Source of the DNA: Lichenicola sp964247755
Lineage (GTDB): Bacteria; Pseudomonadota; Alphaproteobacteria; Acetobacterales; Acetobacteraceae
Reading direction: 5' to 3'
Assembly (NCBI GenBank): GCA_964247755.1
Contig: CAXTVX010000003.1
Span: 62,001-126,000, forward strand
DNA length: 64,000 bases
Both the position numbers and the translations under genes were made by a program. Of this stretch, positions 1-7,944 are shown piece after piece. Each line of letters opens with the position of its first letter. The first letter of the stretch is position 1. Under the pieces are notes generated by a model. The model had not been told where the DNA came from. It did no database searches and was given only the letters and a program-made list of their open reading frames with translations.

Positions 1-418
1 ACCGGCCGCCGAAGCCGTTGATGATTCTGGCGCCGGCGCCGGGCTCGCGGTCAAGTGCCTCGATCTCGGTCGCCACGTTGAAGAAGCTTTCGGCACGCAG
101 GAAGAAGCTGTCGCGGACCCGGCGCGGACTGCGACTCAGCCGCAGGAACCCGGCGAGCGACGAGTGCGAGCTGCGGGTCGAGAAGTTGAAGTTGCGGCTG
201 CCGCCTTCGGCATTCAGGCCGCATCCGACCGCGATCGCCTCCAGCAGCGTCGACTTGCCGGCGCCGTTCTCGCCGACCAGGAAGGTGACCGGCTGCTCGA
301 ACTCCATCGCGTCGAGGTCTCGGATCGCGGGGATGGTGAACGGGTGGTCGGCGAACGGAACCCGGTCGCGCAACAGGGTCGCGCGCAGCAGGAAGTTCCG
401 CGCGTCCCAGTCCGTCAT
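1..418 (-). CDS. AAA-type ATPase, COG3910-like (3' end cut by window edge)
   Basis: The first 139 codons of a P-loop ATPase are present; the C-terminus lies outside the window. A clear Walker A motif, GENGAGKST, sits near residues 49-57. It is followed by a segment rich in Asn and Ser (LNAEGGSRNFNF) that I recognise from the COG3910 group of small predicted ATPases. The Walker B and signature motifs would fall beyond the edge. The start lies 13 nt after the stop of the RES gene, so it may be the third gene of the toxin-antitoxin transcript. The role is unknown; ATP binding is the only activity the sequence supports. Confidence 0.8.
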   Translation of the reverse strand, partial: MTDWDARNFLLRATLLRDRVPFADHPFTIPAIRDLDAMEFEQPVTFLVGENGAGKSTLLEAIAVGCGLNAEGGSRNFNFSTRSSHSSLAGFLRLSRSPRRVRDSFFLRAESFFNVATEIEALDREPGAGARIINGFGGR

Positions 419-431
419 AGGAGGTCCGGCA

Positions 432-1196
432 TCAGGCGGTTCTGCCGAAAGGATCGCGGACCAGGGCGCTCGTCTCCGGCACCCGGCTGCCGGTCCAGGT
501 CAGCCGCCACAACCCGCCCTGCCGCAGGTTCTGCACCAGGCTCGGCCGGAACGCGACCAGGCAGATGCCGCCTGGGTGGCGCACCGAGGGGTAGATCAGT
601 CCGTTGCTGCCGAGCTCCTGCAGGCGGCGCGCCAGCACCTGGCCGGACGGGTAGGCGGTGGCGGTGTCATCGCCCAGCACCCCGCCAGGTGCGCGGTCGG
701 CTTCGCCGGCGCCGCGCAGGTCGTGGAACGGGCCGATGAAGTCGGCGATCAGCTCGGCATAGTCGACATGGGTGTCGTAGCGTCCGATCGCGTCGAGCTC
801 GCGGGTCAGGTGGTAGGCAACCTCGCCCAGGGAGGTCGGCGTGTCCCAGCCGCAGTACCAGGCGCCGCGGTGGCCGTCGTTGAAGCGGTTGCCGCCGGGC
901 CGTACATGGGTGAAGGCCGCGTTGACGAAGCTGTCGTTCGGCCGCCCGAACACCAGCTCGCGCGGGTCCAGTCCGGGCAGGCCGCTGCCGGAGGCCTGGA
1001 TCCGGCCGTTGGTCACCCCTTCCAGTGCGGCGAGGTCGTCCAGCGCCTCGGGCGTCGCCGCCAGCGGCGCCAGCACCGGCGGCTTCAGGCGGCCGCTCGG
1101 GATCAGCCGGACCGTGTCGCGCTGCACGATGTCGGCAACCGGCGGCGTCGGCTGGTCGCGCAGATCCGGCCCGGCCTCCGGCTCCAGCATGTCCAT
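432..1196 (-). CDS. RES-domain toxin
   Basis: A 254-residue protein with a RES domain over roughly its C-terminal two thirds. Recognisable blocks are GGNRFNDGHRGAWYCG, TSLGEVAYHL and GLIYPSVRHPGG, which carry the conserved Arg, Glu and Ser residues of the family. Characterised RES toxins deplete NAD+ by phosphorolysis or hydrolysis and are held inactive by a co-encoded Xre/MbcA/ParS antitoxin. The ATG lies 3 nt after the antitoxin stop, the expected antitoxin-first arrangement. The N-terminal ~90 residues are longer than in minimal RES toxins and may be a separate segment. Toxicity is inferred from family and context. Confidence 0.85.
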   Translation of the reverse strand: MDMLEPEAGPDLRDQPTPPVADIVQRDTVRLIPSGRLKPPVLAPLAATPEALDDLAALEGVTNGRIQASGSGLPGLDPRELVFGRPNDSFVNAAFTHVRPGGNRFNDGHRGAWYCGWDTPTSLGEVAYHLTRELDAIGRYDTHVDYAELIADFIGPFHDLRGAGEADRAPGGVLGDDTATAYPSGQVLARRLQELGSNGLIYPSVRHPGGICLVAFRPSLVQNLRQGGLWRLTWTGSRVPETSALVRDPFGRTA

Positions 1197-1199
1197 CGC

Positions 1200-1652
1200 C
1201 TAGAGGCCGCCGCGCAGCGCGTCGACGTGGTTGCGTATCTCCAGCAGGCCGGGAATGCCCCGCTCGACCGCCACCACCAGCGGCGAGCGGCCGCCGAACA
1301 GCGCGCCGCGGTTCGGCAGGCGGATCCAGTCGTCGGCAAGCGGCTCGGAGAACAGCAGGCGCAGTCCCTTGAAGATGCCGATCATCACGCTGATCCGGGT
1401 CAGCATGTCCTGCGACAGCCGCAACGTCCGGTCGGCGCGCGCCTGCTTCTTCAGCCGGAACCAGGAGCGTTCCGACATGTCGCCCAGCAGCAGGCAGGTT
1501 TCCTCCGTGGTCAGCCGCCACAGCTCGGCGAGCCGGATCATGCCGTCGACCGCCGACGGCGTCAGGTGCTGGCGCGTGGCCGCGTCAGACAGGTTGAGGC
1601 TGATGGCCGGGATGGGGATCACCGTCGGCCGGTTGTCCTGGATCACGTGCAT
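1200..1652 (-). CDS. Xre/MbcA/ParS-family antitoxin (DUF2384-like)
   Basis: A 150-residue protein made of two helical parts. The N-terminal half (residues ~15-70) looks like the Xre-type helix-turn-helix segment, with the sequence RLAELWRLTTEETCLLLG. The C-terminal half is the DUF2384/MbcA toxin-binding part, containing RISVMIGIFKGLRLLF and the downstream W-x-RLPN-x-x-x-LFGGRSP motif that typifies these antitoxins. The ATG at 1652 was preferred over an in-frame start 15 nt upstream because a perfect AGGAGG lies 4 nt before it. It neutralises the RES toxin next door and probably represses its own promoter. Confidence 0.88.
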   Translation of the reverse strand: MHVIQDNRPTVIPIPAISLNLSDAATRQHLTPSAVDGMIRLAELWRLTTEETCLLLGDMSERSWFRLKKQARADRTLRLSQDMLTRISVMIGIFKGLRLLFSEPLADDWIRLPNRGALFGGRSPLVVAVERGIPGLLEIRNHVDALRGGL

Positions 1653-1656
1653 AGTG

Positions 1657-1698
1657 CCTCCTGGCATTTAATATGCTGCCAAATGTCAGGTAAATCAA
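1657..1698 (-). promoter_or_regulatory. Predicted promoter, inverted-repeat operator and SD of the RES/Xre operon
   Basis: On the minus strand, a TTGATT (-35-like, 1693-1698) is separated by 17 nt from CATATT (-10-like, 1670-1675). An imperfect inverted repeat, TGGCATTT (1662-1669) and AAATGTCA (1681-1688, 7 of 8 matching), brackets the -10. A perfect AGGAGG occupies 1657-1662. This is the expected arrangement for autorepression by an Xre antitoxin; binding is inferred. Confidence 0.45.
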
Positions 1699-1756
1699 CT
1701 CTCGTCGCAAAACCGGGTCTCGGCGCCAGCTTGACTGTCCCAACCGCGTTGCGCAC

Positions 1757-2239
1757 ATGCGCTGCATGCCAGAGCCCGTCCCTGTCCAACCCGATCCGTT
1801 TGTCGTGCCGGAAGAAGCGAGTGCTGCGGAAGCCATTGCCGCGATCGGCGAGGAGCTGGCCGTGTTCGACGACTGGATGGAGCGCTACCAGTACATCATC
1901 GAGCTGGGCCGGGCCCTGCCGCCGTTCCCGAAGCGGTGGGCGGACGACCAGCATCGGGTGCCAGGATGCCAGAGCCAGGTGTGGATGGAGTCCGCGGTCG
2001 CGGACCACCGGGTGCGCTTCGCCGGTGCGTCCGACGCCGCGATCGTGTCCGGCCTGGTGGCGCTGCTGCTCCGCGTCTACTCGGGACGACCTGCCGCGGA
2101 GATCCTGGCGACCGACCCGGTGTTCCTGAGGGATCTCGGGCTGCTGGAGGCGCTGTCCGCCAACCGCGGCAACGGCATCGCCTCGATGGCGAAGGCGGTG
2201 CAGCGGGCTGCGCGGGCGGCGACGGTCACGGTGGACTGA
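1757..2239 (+). CDS. sufE: SufE-family cysteine desulfurase sulfur acceptor
   Basis: A 160-residue SufE-like protein. SufE accepts persulfide sulfur from the SufS cysteine desulfurase and passes it on for Fe-S cluster assembly in the cytoplasm. The active-site cysteine is visible as VPGCQSQVW (Cys71 counted from this start), preceded by the family segment RYQYIIELGRALP. The C-terminal part with LGLLEALSANRGNGIASM is also typical. No suf operon is adjacent, so this is a stand-alone copy. Another ATG lies three codons downstream; neither start has a strong Shine-Dalgarno sequence. It diverges from the toxin-antitoxin operon. Confidence 0.88.
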   Translation: MRCMPEPVPVQPDPFVVPEEASAAEAIAAIGEELAVFDDWMERYQYIIELGRALPPFPKRWADDQHRVPGCQSQVWMESAVADHRVRFAGASDAAIVSGLVALLLRVYSGRPAAEILATDPVFLRDLGLLEALSANRGNGIASMAKAVQRAARAATVTVD

Positions 2240-2325
2240 GCGGGTACCAGCCCGGCCTGCGGGGATGACACCGGAGCCTACGGCGGGCGCGACAAGGTAG
2301 AGACCGGTGAGCCTGCGCCCGGCTG

Positions 2326-3645
2326 CTACAGGATGAAACGGGACAGGTCGCCCTTCTGCGCCAGCGGGGCCACACGCTCCCGGACCGCGGCAGCGTCGAG
2401 GCGCACGCTGTCGCCGGGACGGTCGGAGGCGGTGAAGGAGATGTCTTCCAGCAGCCGCTCCAGCACCGTCGCCAGGCGGCGGGCGCCGATGTTCTCCACC
2501 CGGTCGTTGATGTCGGCGGCGAGGTCGGCCAGCGCGTCGATCGCGTCGTCGGAGAACTCCAGCACCACCTTCTCGGTGCCCATCAGCGCGCTGTACTGCT
2601 TGAGCAGGGAGTGCTCCGGCTCGACCAGGATGCGTCGCAGGTCGTCACGGCTCAGCGGCGCCAGCTCGACACGGATCGGCAGCCGTCCCTGCAGCTCCGG
2701 CAGCAGGTCGGACGGCTTGGCCAGGTGGAACGCGCCGGACGCGATGAACAGCATGTAGTCGGTCTTCACCGGCCCGTACTTGGTGGACACGGTGGTGCCC
2801 TCGATCAGCGGCAGCAGGTCGCGCTGCACGCCCTCGCGGGACACGTCGCCGCCGCGGAACCCGCCTTCGGAGGACCGGGCGCAGACCTTGTCGATCTCGT
2901 CGAGGAAGACGATGCCGTGCTCCTGCGCGTGCGCCACCGCCTCGCGCGTCAGGGCGTCGTTGTCCAGCAGACGGTCGCTCTCCTCGCGGGTCAGCGCGAT
3001 GCGCGCCGCCTCCACCGTCATGCGTCGCGGCTGCCCGGTCTTGCCGAACATCCCCTTCATCATGTCGCCCAGGTTGATCACGCTGCCCTGTGGCACGCCG
3101 GGGATGTCCATCTGGCCGATCGGCGAGCCGGACGCGTCGGCCACCTGGACCTCGACCTCCTTGCCCTCCAGTTCGCCGTCGCGCAGCATACGGCGGAACT
3201 TGGACTTGGTGTCGGCAGACGCGGTGGCGCCGACCAGCGCATCGATCAGACGATCCTCCGCCGCCTTTTCCGCTCCCGCCTGCACGTCGCGCCGCTTGAG
3301 CTCGCGCAGCATGTTCAGGCTGACCTCGACCAGGTCGCGCACGATGCTGTCGACGTCGCGGCCGACATAGCCGACCTCGGTGAACTTGGTCGCCTCCACC
3401 TTCAGGAACGGTGCCTGGGCGAGCTTGGCGAGGCGTCGGGCGATCTCGGTCTTGCCGCAGCCGGTCGGGCCGATCATCAGGATGTTCTTCGGCACCACCT
3501 CGTCGCGCATCCCCTCCGGGAGCTGGGCGCGGCGCCAGCGGTTGCGCAACGCGATCGCCACCGCGCGCTTGGCGTCGCCCTGGCCGACGATGTAGCGGTC
3601 GAGCTCGGACACGATCTCGCGGGGGGAATAGGTCGGCACGTCCAT
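2326..3645 (-). CDS. hslU: HslU, ATPase subunit of the HslVU protease
   Basis: A 439-residue AAA+ unfoldase that recognises and unfolds protein substrates and feeds them into the HslV peptidase in the cytoplasm. Visible motifs are Walker A GPTGCGKTE near residue 60, the pore loop GYVG, Walker B VFLDEID, and the C-terminal tail ending SRFIL that inserts into HslV. Length matches the family (about 440). The ATG at 3645 begins MDVPTYSPREIV and overlaps the hslV stop as TGATG, so the two are translationally coupled. In-frame sequence upstream is hslV read in another frame and is not part of the gene. Confidence 0.97.
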   Translation of the reverse strand: MDVPTYSPREIVSELDRYIVGQGDAKRAVAIALRNRWRRAQLPEGMRDEVVPKNILMIGPTGCGKTEIARRLAKLAQAPFLKVEATKFTEVGYVGRDVDSIVRDLVEVSLNMLRELKRRDVQAGAEKAAEDRLIDALVGATASADTKSKFRRMLRDGELEGKEVEVQVADASGSPIGQMDIPGVPQGSVINLGDMMKGMFGKTGQPRRMTVEAARIALTREESDRLLDNDALTREAVAHAQEHGIVFLDEIDKVCARSSEGGFRGGDVSREGVQRDLLPLIEGTTVSTKYGPVKTDYMLFIASGAFHLAKPSDLLPELQGRLPIRVELAPLSRDDLRRILVEPEHSLLKQYSALMGTEKVVLEFSDDAIDALADLAADINDRVENIGARRLATVLERLLEDISFTASDRPGDSVRLDAAAVRERVAPLAQKGDLSRFIL

Positions 3646-4250
3646 CAGCGGGTTTCCTGCATGGCGGACGCGTCCAGCGTTTCCACGATCAGCGAATGGT
3701 TGGTGTAGACGCAGATGTCGGCGGCGATGCGCATCGCCCGGCGCGCGACCGCCTCGGCGTCCAGCCCGTCCACCGTGAGGAGCGCGCGCGCGGCGGCCAG
3801 GGCGTAGTTGCCGCCAGAGCCGATCGCGATCACCCCGTCCTCCGGCTCCAGCACGTCGCCATTCCCGGTGAGCGTGAAGGCGCGGGTCTCGTCGGCCACC
3901 GCCATCATTGCCTCGAGCCGGCGCAGGTAGCGGTCGGTGCGCCAGTCCTTGGCGAGCTCCACGCAGGCGCGTTCGAGCTGGTTCGGATACCGCTCCAGCT
4001 TGGCCTCCAGCCGCTCCAGCAGGGTGAAGGCATCGGCAGTGGCGCCGGCGAAGCCGGACAGGATGCTGCCTGCGGGACCGATGCGGCGCACCTTGCGTGC
4101 GTTGCCCTTGATCACCGTCTGGCCAAGTGTGACCTGGCCGTCGCCTGCCATCGCCACCTGGCTGCCGCGGCGGACGCACAGGATGGTGGTTCCATGCCAG
4201 CCGATCGGGTCGTGGTTGCCAGTGGAGCTGCCGGTGTGTTGGATCTGCAT
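3645..4250 (-). CDS. hslV: HslV, peptidase subunit of the HslVU protease
   Basis: A 201-residue threonine peptidase that forms the proteolytic core of HslVU. The catalytic Thr is the first of TTILCVRRG, preceded by a ~20-residue stretch ending WHG. Processing just before that Thr would therefore remove a short propeptide, as in several other alphaproteobacteria and unlike E. coli, where only Met is removed. AGDGQVTLGQT and the IGSGGNYALAAARAL block confirm the family. It lies first in the two-gene hslVU unit. No heat-shock promoter could be identified with confidence. Confidence 0.96.
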   Translation of the reverse strand: MQIQHTGSSTGNHDPIGWHGTTILCVRRGSQVAMAGDGQVTLGQTVIKGNARKVRRIGPAGSILSGFAGATADAFTLLERLEAKLERYPNQLERACVELAKDWRTDRYLRRLEAMMAVADETRAFTLTGNGDVLEPEDGVIAIGSGGNYALAAARALLTVDGLDAEAVARRAMRIAADICVYTNHSLIVETLDASAMQETR

Positions 4251-4306
4251 GGTGGAGCAGATAGGGCGGCGGCGCAGCGACGCAAGCGCGACGCGACCGG
4301 GACGCG

Positions 4307-4678
4307 TCAGGGCGGCGCGGGAGGTGCCATCAGCGCCCGCACGGCAGCGACCAGCTCGCTCGGACGGAACGGCTTGTGCAGCACCGACTCGTACGGGTCC
4401 AGCACCCGGCCCTGCAGCGAGTCCGGCCGTCCGGTGATGTAGATGATCGGCACGGTGGGAAACAGCATTCGGGCGATCCCGGCGACGACGAAGCCGTTGC
4501 GCCGGGTGCCCAGGTCGAGATCGGTCACGAACACCTTCGGCGGCTGGCTGTCGCGCAGCACCGTCAACGCTTCCTCCTCGACCGCTGCGCCGACTGCGTC
4601 CAGACCCTCCTCGCGCAGGGCGTCGACCAGGATCTCGCGCACCAGCGGGTCGTCATCGAGTACCAGCAGGTCACACAC
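4307..4678 (-). CDS. Stand-alone response-regulator receiver protein
   Basis: A 123-residue protein consisting of one receiver domain. The acidic pocket is LVLDDDP near the N-terminus, the phosphoacceptor Asp is in VFVTDLDLG, and the conserved Lys is in VLHKPF. No output domain follows, so it probably acts by protein contact, as CheY- or DivK-like proteins do. The GTG at 4678 was chosen because GGAGG lies 7 nt upstream; an in-frame ATG 60 nt earlier lacks such a signal. No kinase gene is adjacent; the nearest are in the chemosensory operon 1.7 kb away. The partner is unknown. Confidence 0.82.
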   Translation of the reverse strand: MCDLLVLDDDPLVREILVDALREEGLDAVGAAVEEEALTVLRDSQPPKVFVTDLDLGTRRNGFVVAGIARMLFPTVPIIYITGRPDSLQGRVLDPYESVLHKPFRPSELVAAVRALMAPPAPP

Positions 4679-4754
4679 CGTCGAGCCTCCGCGAAGCGGC
4701 AGACACCATGAAACCGGGCCGACCGCCTGCGGTTGCATCCGGCACCGATACCAC

Positions 4755-4783
4755 TTGCAATTGCATTATAAAATCGAAATATG
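4755..4783. promoter_or_regulatory. AT-rich divergent promoter region
   Basis: An unusually AT-rich island lies between the receiver gene and the divergent hydrolase gene. On the minus strand, 4765-4770 reads TATAAT, a perfect -10 hexamer, though no good -35 lies 17 nt upstream. On the plus strand, TTGCAA at 4755-4760 could serve as a -35. It likely drives one or both flanking genes; the assignment is tentative. Confidence 0.35.
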
Positions 4784-4911
4784 TAGTCGGCCGTGGCCGT
4801 TCTCGCACAAAGGCGTTGCGTCTCGCGCCTTGAGCGGATTACGCCGAAACGTCCTTCTGCCGTGACTGCGCCGGTTCTGCAAGTGCACTGCAGCAATTCC
4901 TGGAGAAGACC

Positions 4912-6408
4912 GTGATCGTCCAAGCCGGTGAAGAAATCGTCGTCCACCAGAACCACGGCACGTCGGACTATCTCCTGGTCACCTTCTGCGAGCTGCACAA
5001 CGAGCACCTCGCCCACACCCACTACTTCCTCAAGCCGATCGTCGAGGAAGCGAACATCTCCTGCATCGGGGTCATGAACACGCTCAAGGGGTTCTACCTG
5101 TCGCCAGAGATGGACGAGGTGTTCCGGCTCGTCGAGCGGGAGCGTCGCGGCCGCAAGGTCGTGGTGTTCGGCCAGTCGATGGGCGCCTATGCCGCGATCA
5201 AGCATTCGCGGGCGCTGAAGGCGGACTACGTGCTGGCGTGCTCGCCGTTCTTCTCGATGGATCCCGACGAGCTGGAGTTCCCGAGCGACCGCCACCGCAA
5301 GATCCTGCAGCACTCGATGGCGCACCACAACGTGGTCGACCGGCCGCAGTTCAAAGGCATGGGCATCACCGCCGCCGATGCCCAGGGGCGGGTGGTGGTG
5401 TTCTACGATCCGTCCGAGTTCGTCGACGTCTACGACGCGGACCTGCTCCGCAAGCACCTGCCGGATGCCGAGTTCGTCACCGTCCCGCACGCCAACCACG
5501 CGGTCTACAACTCGTCCTGGCGCGCGACGATGTTGTCCGATCTGGTTCGCGCGATGCGCTCCGAGGACAAGCAGGCGGTGGTGCGGGAGATGAACCGGAT
5601 CCGCCGCGGCAATGCCCAGTTCATGGTCCGCTCGCTGCGCAAGGCGTCGCAGCGCAAGCCGCTGCTATGCCTCAAGGCGCTGCAGTCACGCCGCATCACC
5701 GAGCACCCCGACTACCGGACCATCCTGAACGACCCCTTCAACATGCTCCTGGTCTACACCCTGTTCGCCAGGGGCGACCGCGCCGCGGCGACGACGCACT
5801 TCGCCCTGGTCGCCAAGGAGGTGATGAAGCTGCGCGCGCCGCCGGTGGATGTCGGCGACGGTCCGCTGCTCGACACTGTGCTGGGCCAGAAGCGCTGCCT
5901 GCTGATGTCGACCCACGGCACGTTCCTGGGCTACGAGATGGCAAGCCGCTCGGTCCGGCTGGAGCCGCAGGTGTTCGGACGGAGCGACCTGTTCCCGGTC
6001 TTCGCCCGGTGGTCGAACGGCGCGTCGAGCTTCTACATCCTGTCCAACGACCACGAGATCCCGATCTCGCTCAACACCGGCGACGCCGCCTCCAACGACG
6101 TCGTCGCCGTGGCGGCACCGCAACTGGTGGAGGACGGCGCGAACTGCATCGCCATACGTAATGGCGACGGCTACCTGGGCGCCCGCAACAACGGCCGGCT
6201 GCACACGTCCGCCGTGATCGGCGGGCCGGAGCGCTTCATCCCGGTACCGATGCCCGAGCAGTCCAACGTGCTGAAGGCGGGATCGCTGAACTGGTTCGAC
6301 CAGGTGATGCTGACCCAACCGCCGCCGGCACCGTTGATCGAGAACGACATGTCTGCCGCCCGGCAGCGCCGCGTGCCGCGCTGGCGTCGGCTGTTCGCCA
6401 GGGCCTGA
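4912..6408 (+). CDS. Alpha/beta-hydrolase-fold protein of unknown role
   Basis: A 498-residue cytoplasmic-looking protein. The first ~230 residues have an alpha/beta-hydrolase plan: nucleophile elbow VVFGQSMGAY with Ser89, a possible acid residue in FYDPSEFVDVYDAD, and a late His in VPHANHAVY. The remaining half is helical, then beta-rich (from about residue 300), and resembles nothing I can name. No signal peptide or membrane segment is visible. The GTG start has GGAGAAG just upstream. Related two-part hydrolases occur near glycan or polysaccharide genes, but none are adjacent here. The substrate is unknown. Confidence 0.75.
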   Translation: MIVQAGEEIVVHQNHGTSDYLLVTFCELHNEHLAHTHYFLKPIVEEANISCIGVMNTLKGFYLSPEMDEVFRLVERERRGRKVVVFGQSMGAYAAIKHSRALKADYVLACSPFFSMDPDELEFPSDRHRKILQHSMAHHNVVDRPQFKGMGITAADAQGRVVVFYDPSEFVDVYDADLLRKHLPDAEFVTVPHANHAVYNSSWRATMLSDLVRAMRSEDKQAVVREMNRIRRGNAQFMVRSLRKASQRKPLLCLKALQSRRITEHPDYRTILNDPFNMLLVYTLFARGDRAAATTHFALVAKEVMKLRAPPVDVGDGPLLDTVLGQKRCLLMSTHGTFLGYEMASRSVRLEPQVFGRSDLFPVFARWSNGASSFYILSNDHEIPISLNTGDAASNDVVAVAAPQLVEDGANCIAIRNGDGYLGARNNGRLHTSAVIGGPERFIPVPMPEQSNVLKAGSLNWFDQVMLTQPPPAPLIENDMSAARQRRVPRWRRLFARA

Positions 6409-6417
6409 GCCGGCTCC

Positions 6418-7944
6418 TCAGGCGGCCGCTGCCGGTAGGCAGAGCTGAAAGCTGGTGCCTGATCCAGGGGCGGTGCGGACGCGCACCGCCCCGCCGGTCT
6501 GCTGCACGAAGCCGTAGACCATCGACAGGCCGAGCCCGGTGCCGCGGCCGATCTCCTTGGTGGTGAAGAACGGCTCGAAGATCCGCGCCACGACCTCCTC
6601 ATGCATGCCGCTGCCGGTGTCGGCGACGCTGACCGCCACCGAGCTGCCGGCCGGCAGCGCGCCGACCCGGAGCACGTGGCCGTCCTCCTCGCCGTCGCGG
6701 AGCAGCCGCGTGCTGAGGGTGATGATGCCGGCGTCGTCCATCGCATCGCGCGCGTTGATGCACAGGTTCAGCAGCGCCAGTTCCAGCTGGGCCGGATCGA
6801 CCAGGGCGGGCGGCAGGTCGGGATCGAGGTGCTGGACGATCCGCACCTGCGGCCGGTCGATGCTGCGCGCCAGCAGGTCGTCCATCGCCTGCACCAGCGC
6901 GTTCACGTCCACCGCCTCGCTCGCGGTGTCGCGCTGCCGGCTGAAGCTCAGCAGGCGCTGGGTCAGGGCGGCGCCCCGCTCGGCACCGGCGATCGCGGTC
7001 TCGATCAGCCGCACCAGCCGCGCGTCCTCGCCGGCGGCGCGCTGCGCCAGTTCCAGGCTGCCCAGCACCGCGGTCAGCAGGTTGTTGAAGTCGTGGGCCA
7101 CGCCCCCGGCCATGGTGCCGAGCGCCTGCATCCGGTCGGCCTGTCGCAGCCGGTCCTCCATCAGCCTGGCCACGGTGACGTCGCGCTCGAAGGTGGCGAG
7201 CGCCTGGACCCGGCCGGCCGGATCGCGCAGCGGCCCGCGCAGGCGCTCCATCCACATGGTGTGGCCGTCGCGCTCGATCCGGCTCAGCGCCCGGCCGGGC
7301 CGGCCGTCCGGTTCCAGCGCGCGGCGGTCCTCGGCCTCGACCGCGCGGGCCTCCGCCTCGCCGGCCAGCCCCTCGGACAGCGCCCGTTCGGTACGGCCCA
7401 GGCATGCCTCGACCGGGTGGCCGAGGCGGGCGGCCGCGACGCGGTTCAGGCGGATGAACCGCCCCCCCGCGTCCTTGAACGACAGGCCGTCGTCGATGCT
7501 GTCCATCAGGCCGGACAGCAGCATGCGCTCGTCGCGCAACGCTGCCGACAGCCGCGCGCGCTCGGCTGCCTGGCGTATCATCGACAGGAGCGCCACCGGC
7601 TCCCATGGCTTGTGGGCGTAGCCGGAGATGCGCCCGTCGTTCAGCGCCGCGACCACGGCGCTGAGGTCGGCATAGCCGGTGAGCAGCAGCGCCTCCGCGT
7701 CCGTCATCGCGCGGGCGCGGGCGAGGAACGCGTCGCCGGTCATGCCGGGCATGCGCTGGTCCGACACGATCACGGCGACGTCGGGATGTTCCGACAGCAG
7801 CTCCAGCGCCCGGACCGGCGAGGTGCTCGACAACACCCGGTAGTCATCCTCCAGCAGGTCCTCCAGCGCCACCAGGATGTCCGGCTCGTCGTCGACCAGC
7901 AGCACGGTGGTGCGGCCGGGCGGGCGGAACGCCGCCGGGCTCAC
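6418..7944 (-). CDS. Hybrid histidine kinase: receiver-PAS-HisKA-HATPase
   Basis: A 508-residue kinase with an N-terminal receiver (residues ~13-125, phosphoacceptor Asp62 in VSDQRMPGMTG, Lys112), a PAS domain (~140-260), a HisKA H-box with His284 in GGVAHDFNNLL, and an HATPase domain with ADTGSGM and GTGLGLSMVYGF. It has no membrane segment, so it is cytosolic. It is the last gene of the chemosensory operon; its GTG start overlaps the upstream kinase stop as GTGA. The receiver is of the type found in RpfG- and HupR-like proteins. It could be the final relay of the pathway, taking phosphate from the upstream CheA or hybrid kinase. Confidence 0.9.
   Translation of the reverse strand: MSPAAFRPPGRTTVLLVDDEPDILVALEDLLEDDYRVLSSTSPVRALELLSEHPDVAVIVSDQRMPGMTGDAFLARARAMTDAEALLLTGYADLSAVVAALNDGRISGYAHKPWEPVALLSMIRQAAERARLSAALRDERMLLSGLMDSIDDGLSFKDAGGRFIRLNRVAAARLGHPVEACLGRTERALSEGLAGEAEARAVEAEDRRALEPDGRPGRALSRIERDGHTMWMERLRGPLRDPAGRVQALATFERDVTVARLMEDRLRQADRMQALGTMAGGVAHDFNNLLTAVLGSLELAQRAAGEDARLVRLIETAIAGAERGAALTQRLLSFSRQRDTASEAVDVNALVQAMDDLLARSIDRPQVRIVQHLDPDLPPALVDPAQLELALLNLCINARDAMDDAGIITLSTRLLRDGEEDGHVLRVGALPAGSSVAVSVADTGSGMHEEVVARIFEPFFTTKEIGRGTGLGLSMVYGFVQQTGGAVRVRTAPGSGTSFQLCLPAAAA

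Noticed and set aside
18..2129. Plus-strand 703-codon frame at the window start
   Set aside because: It runs antisense through the ATPase, RES and antitoxin genes and out of frame with SufE. No motif, and composition is that of a shadow.
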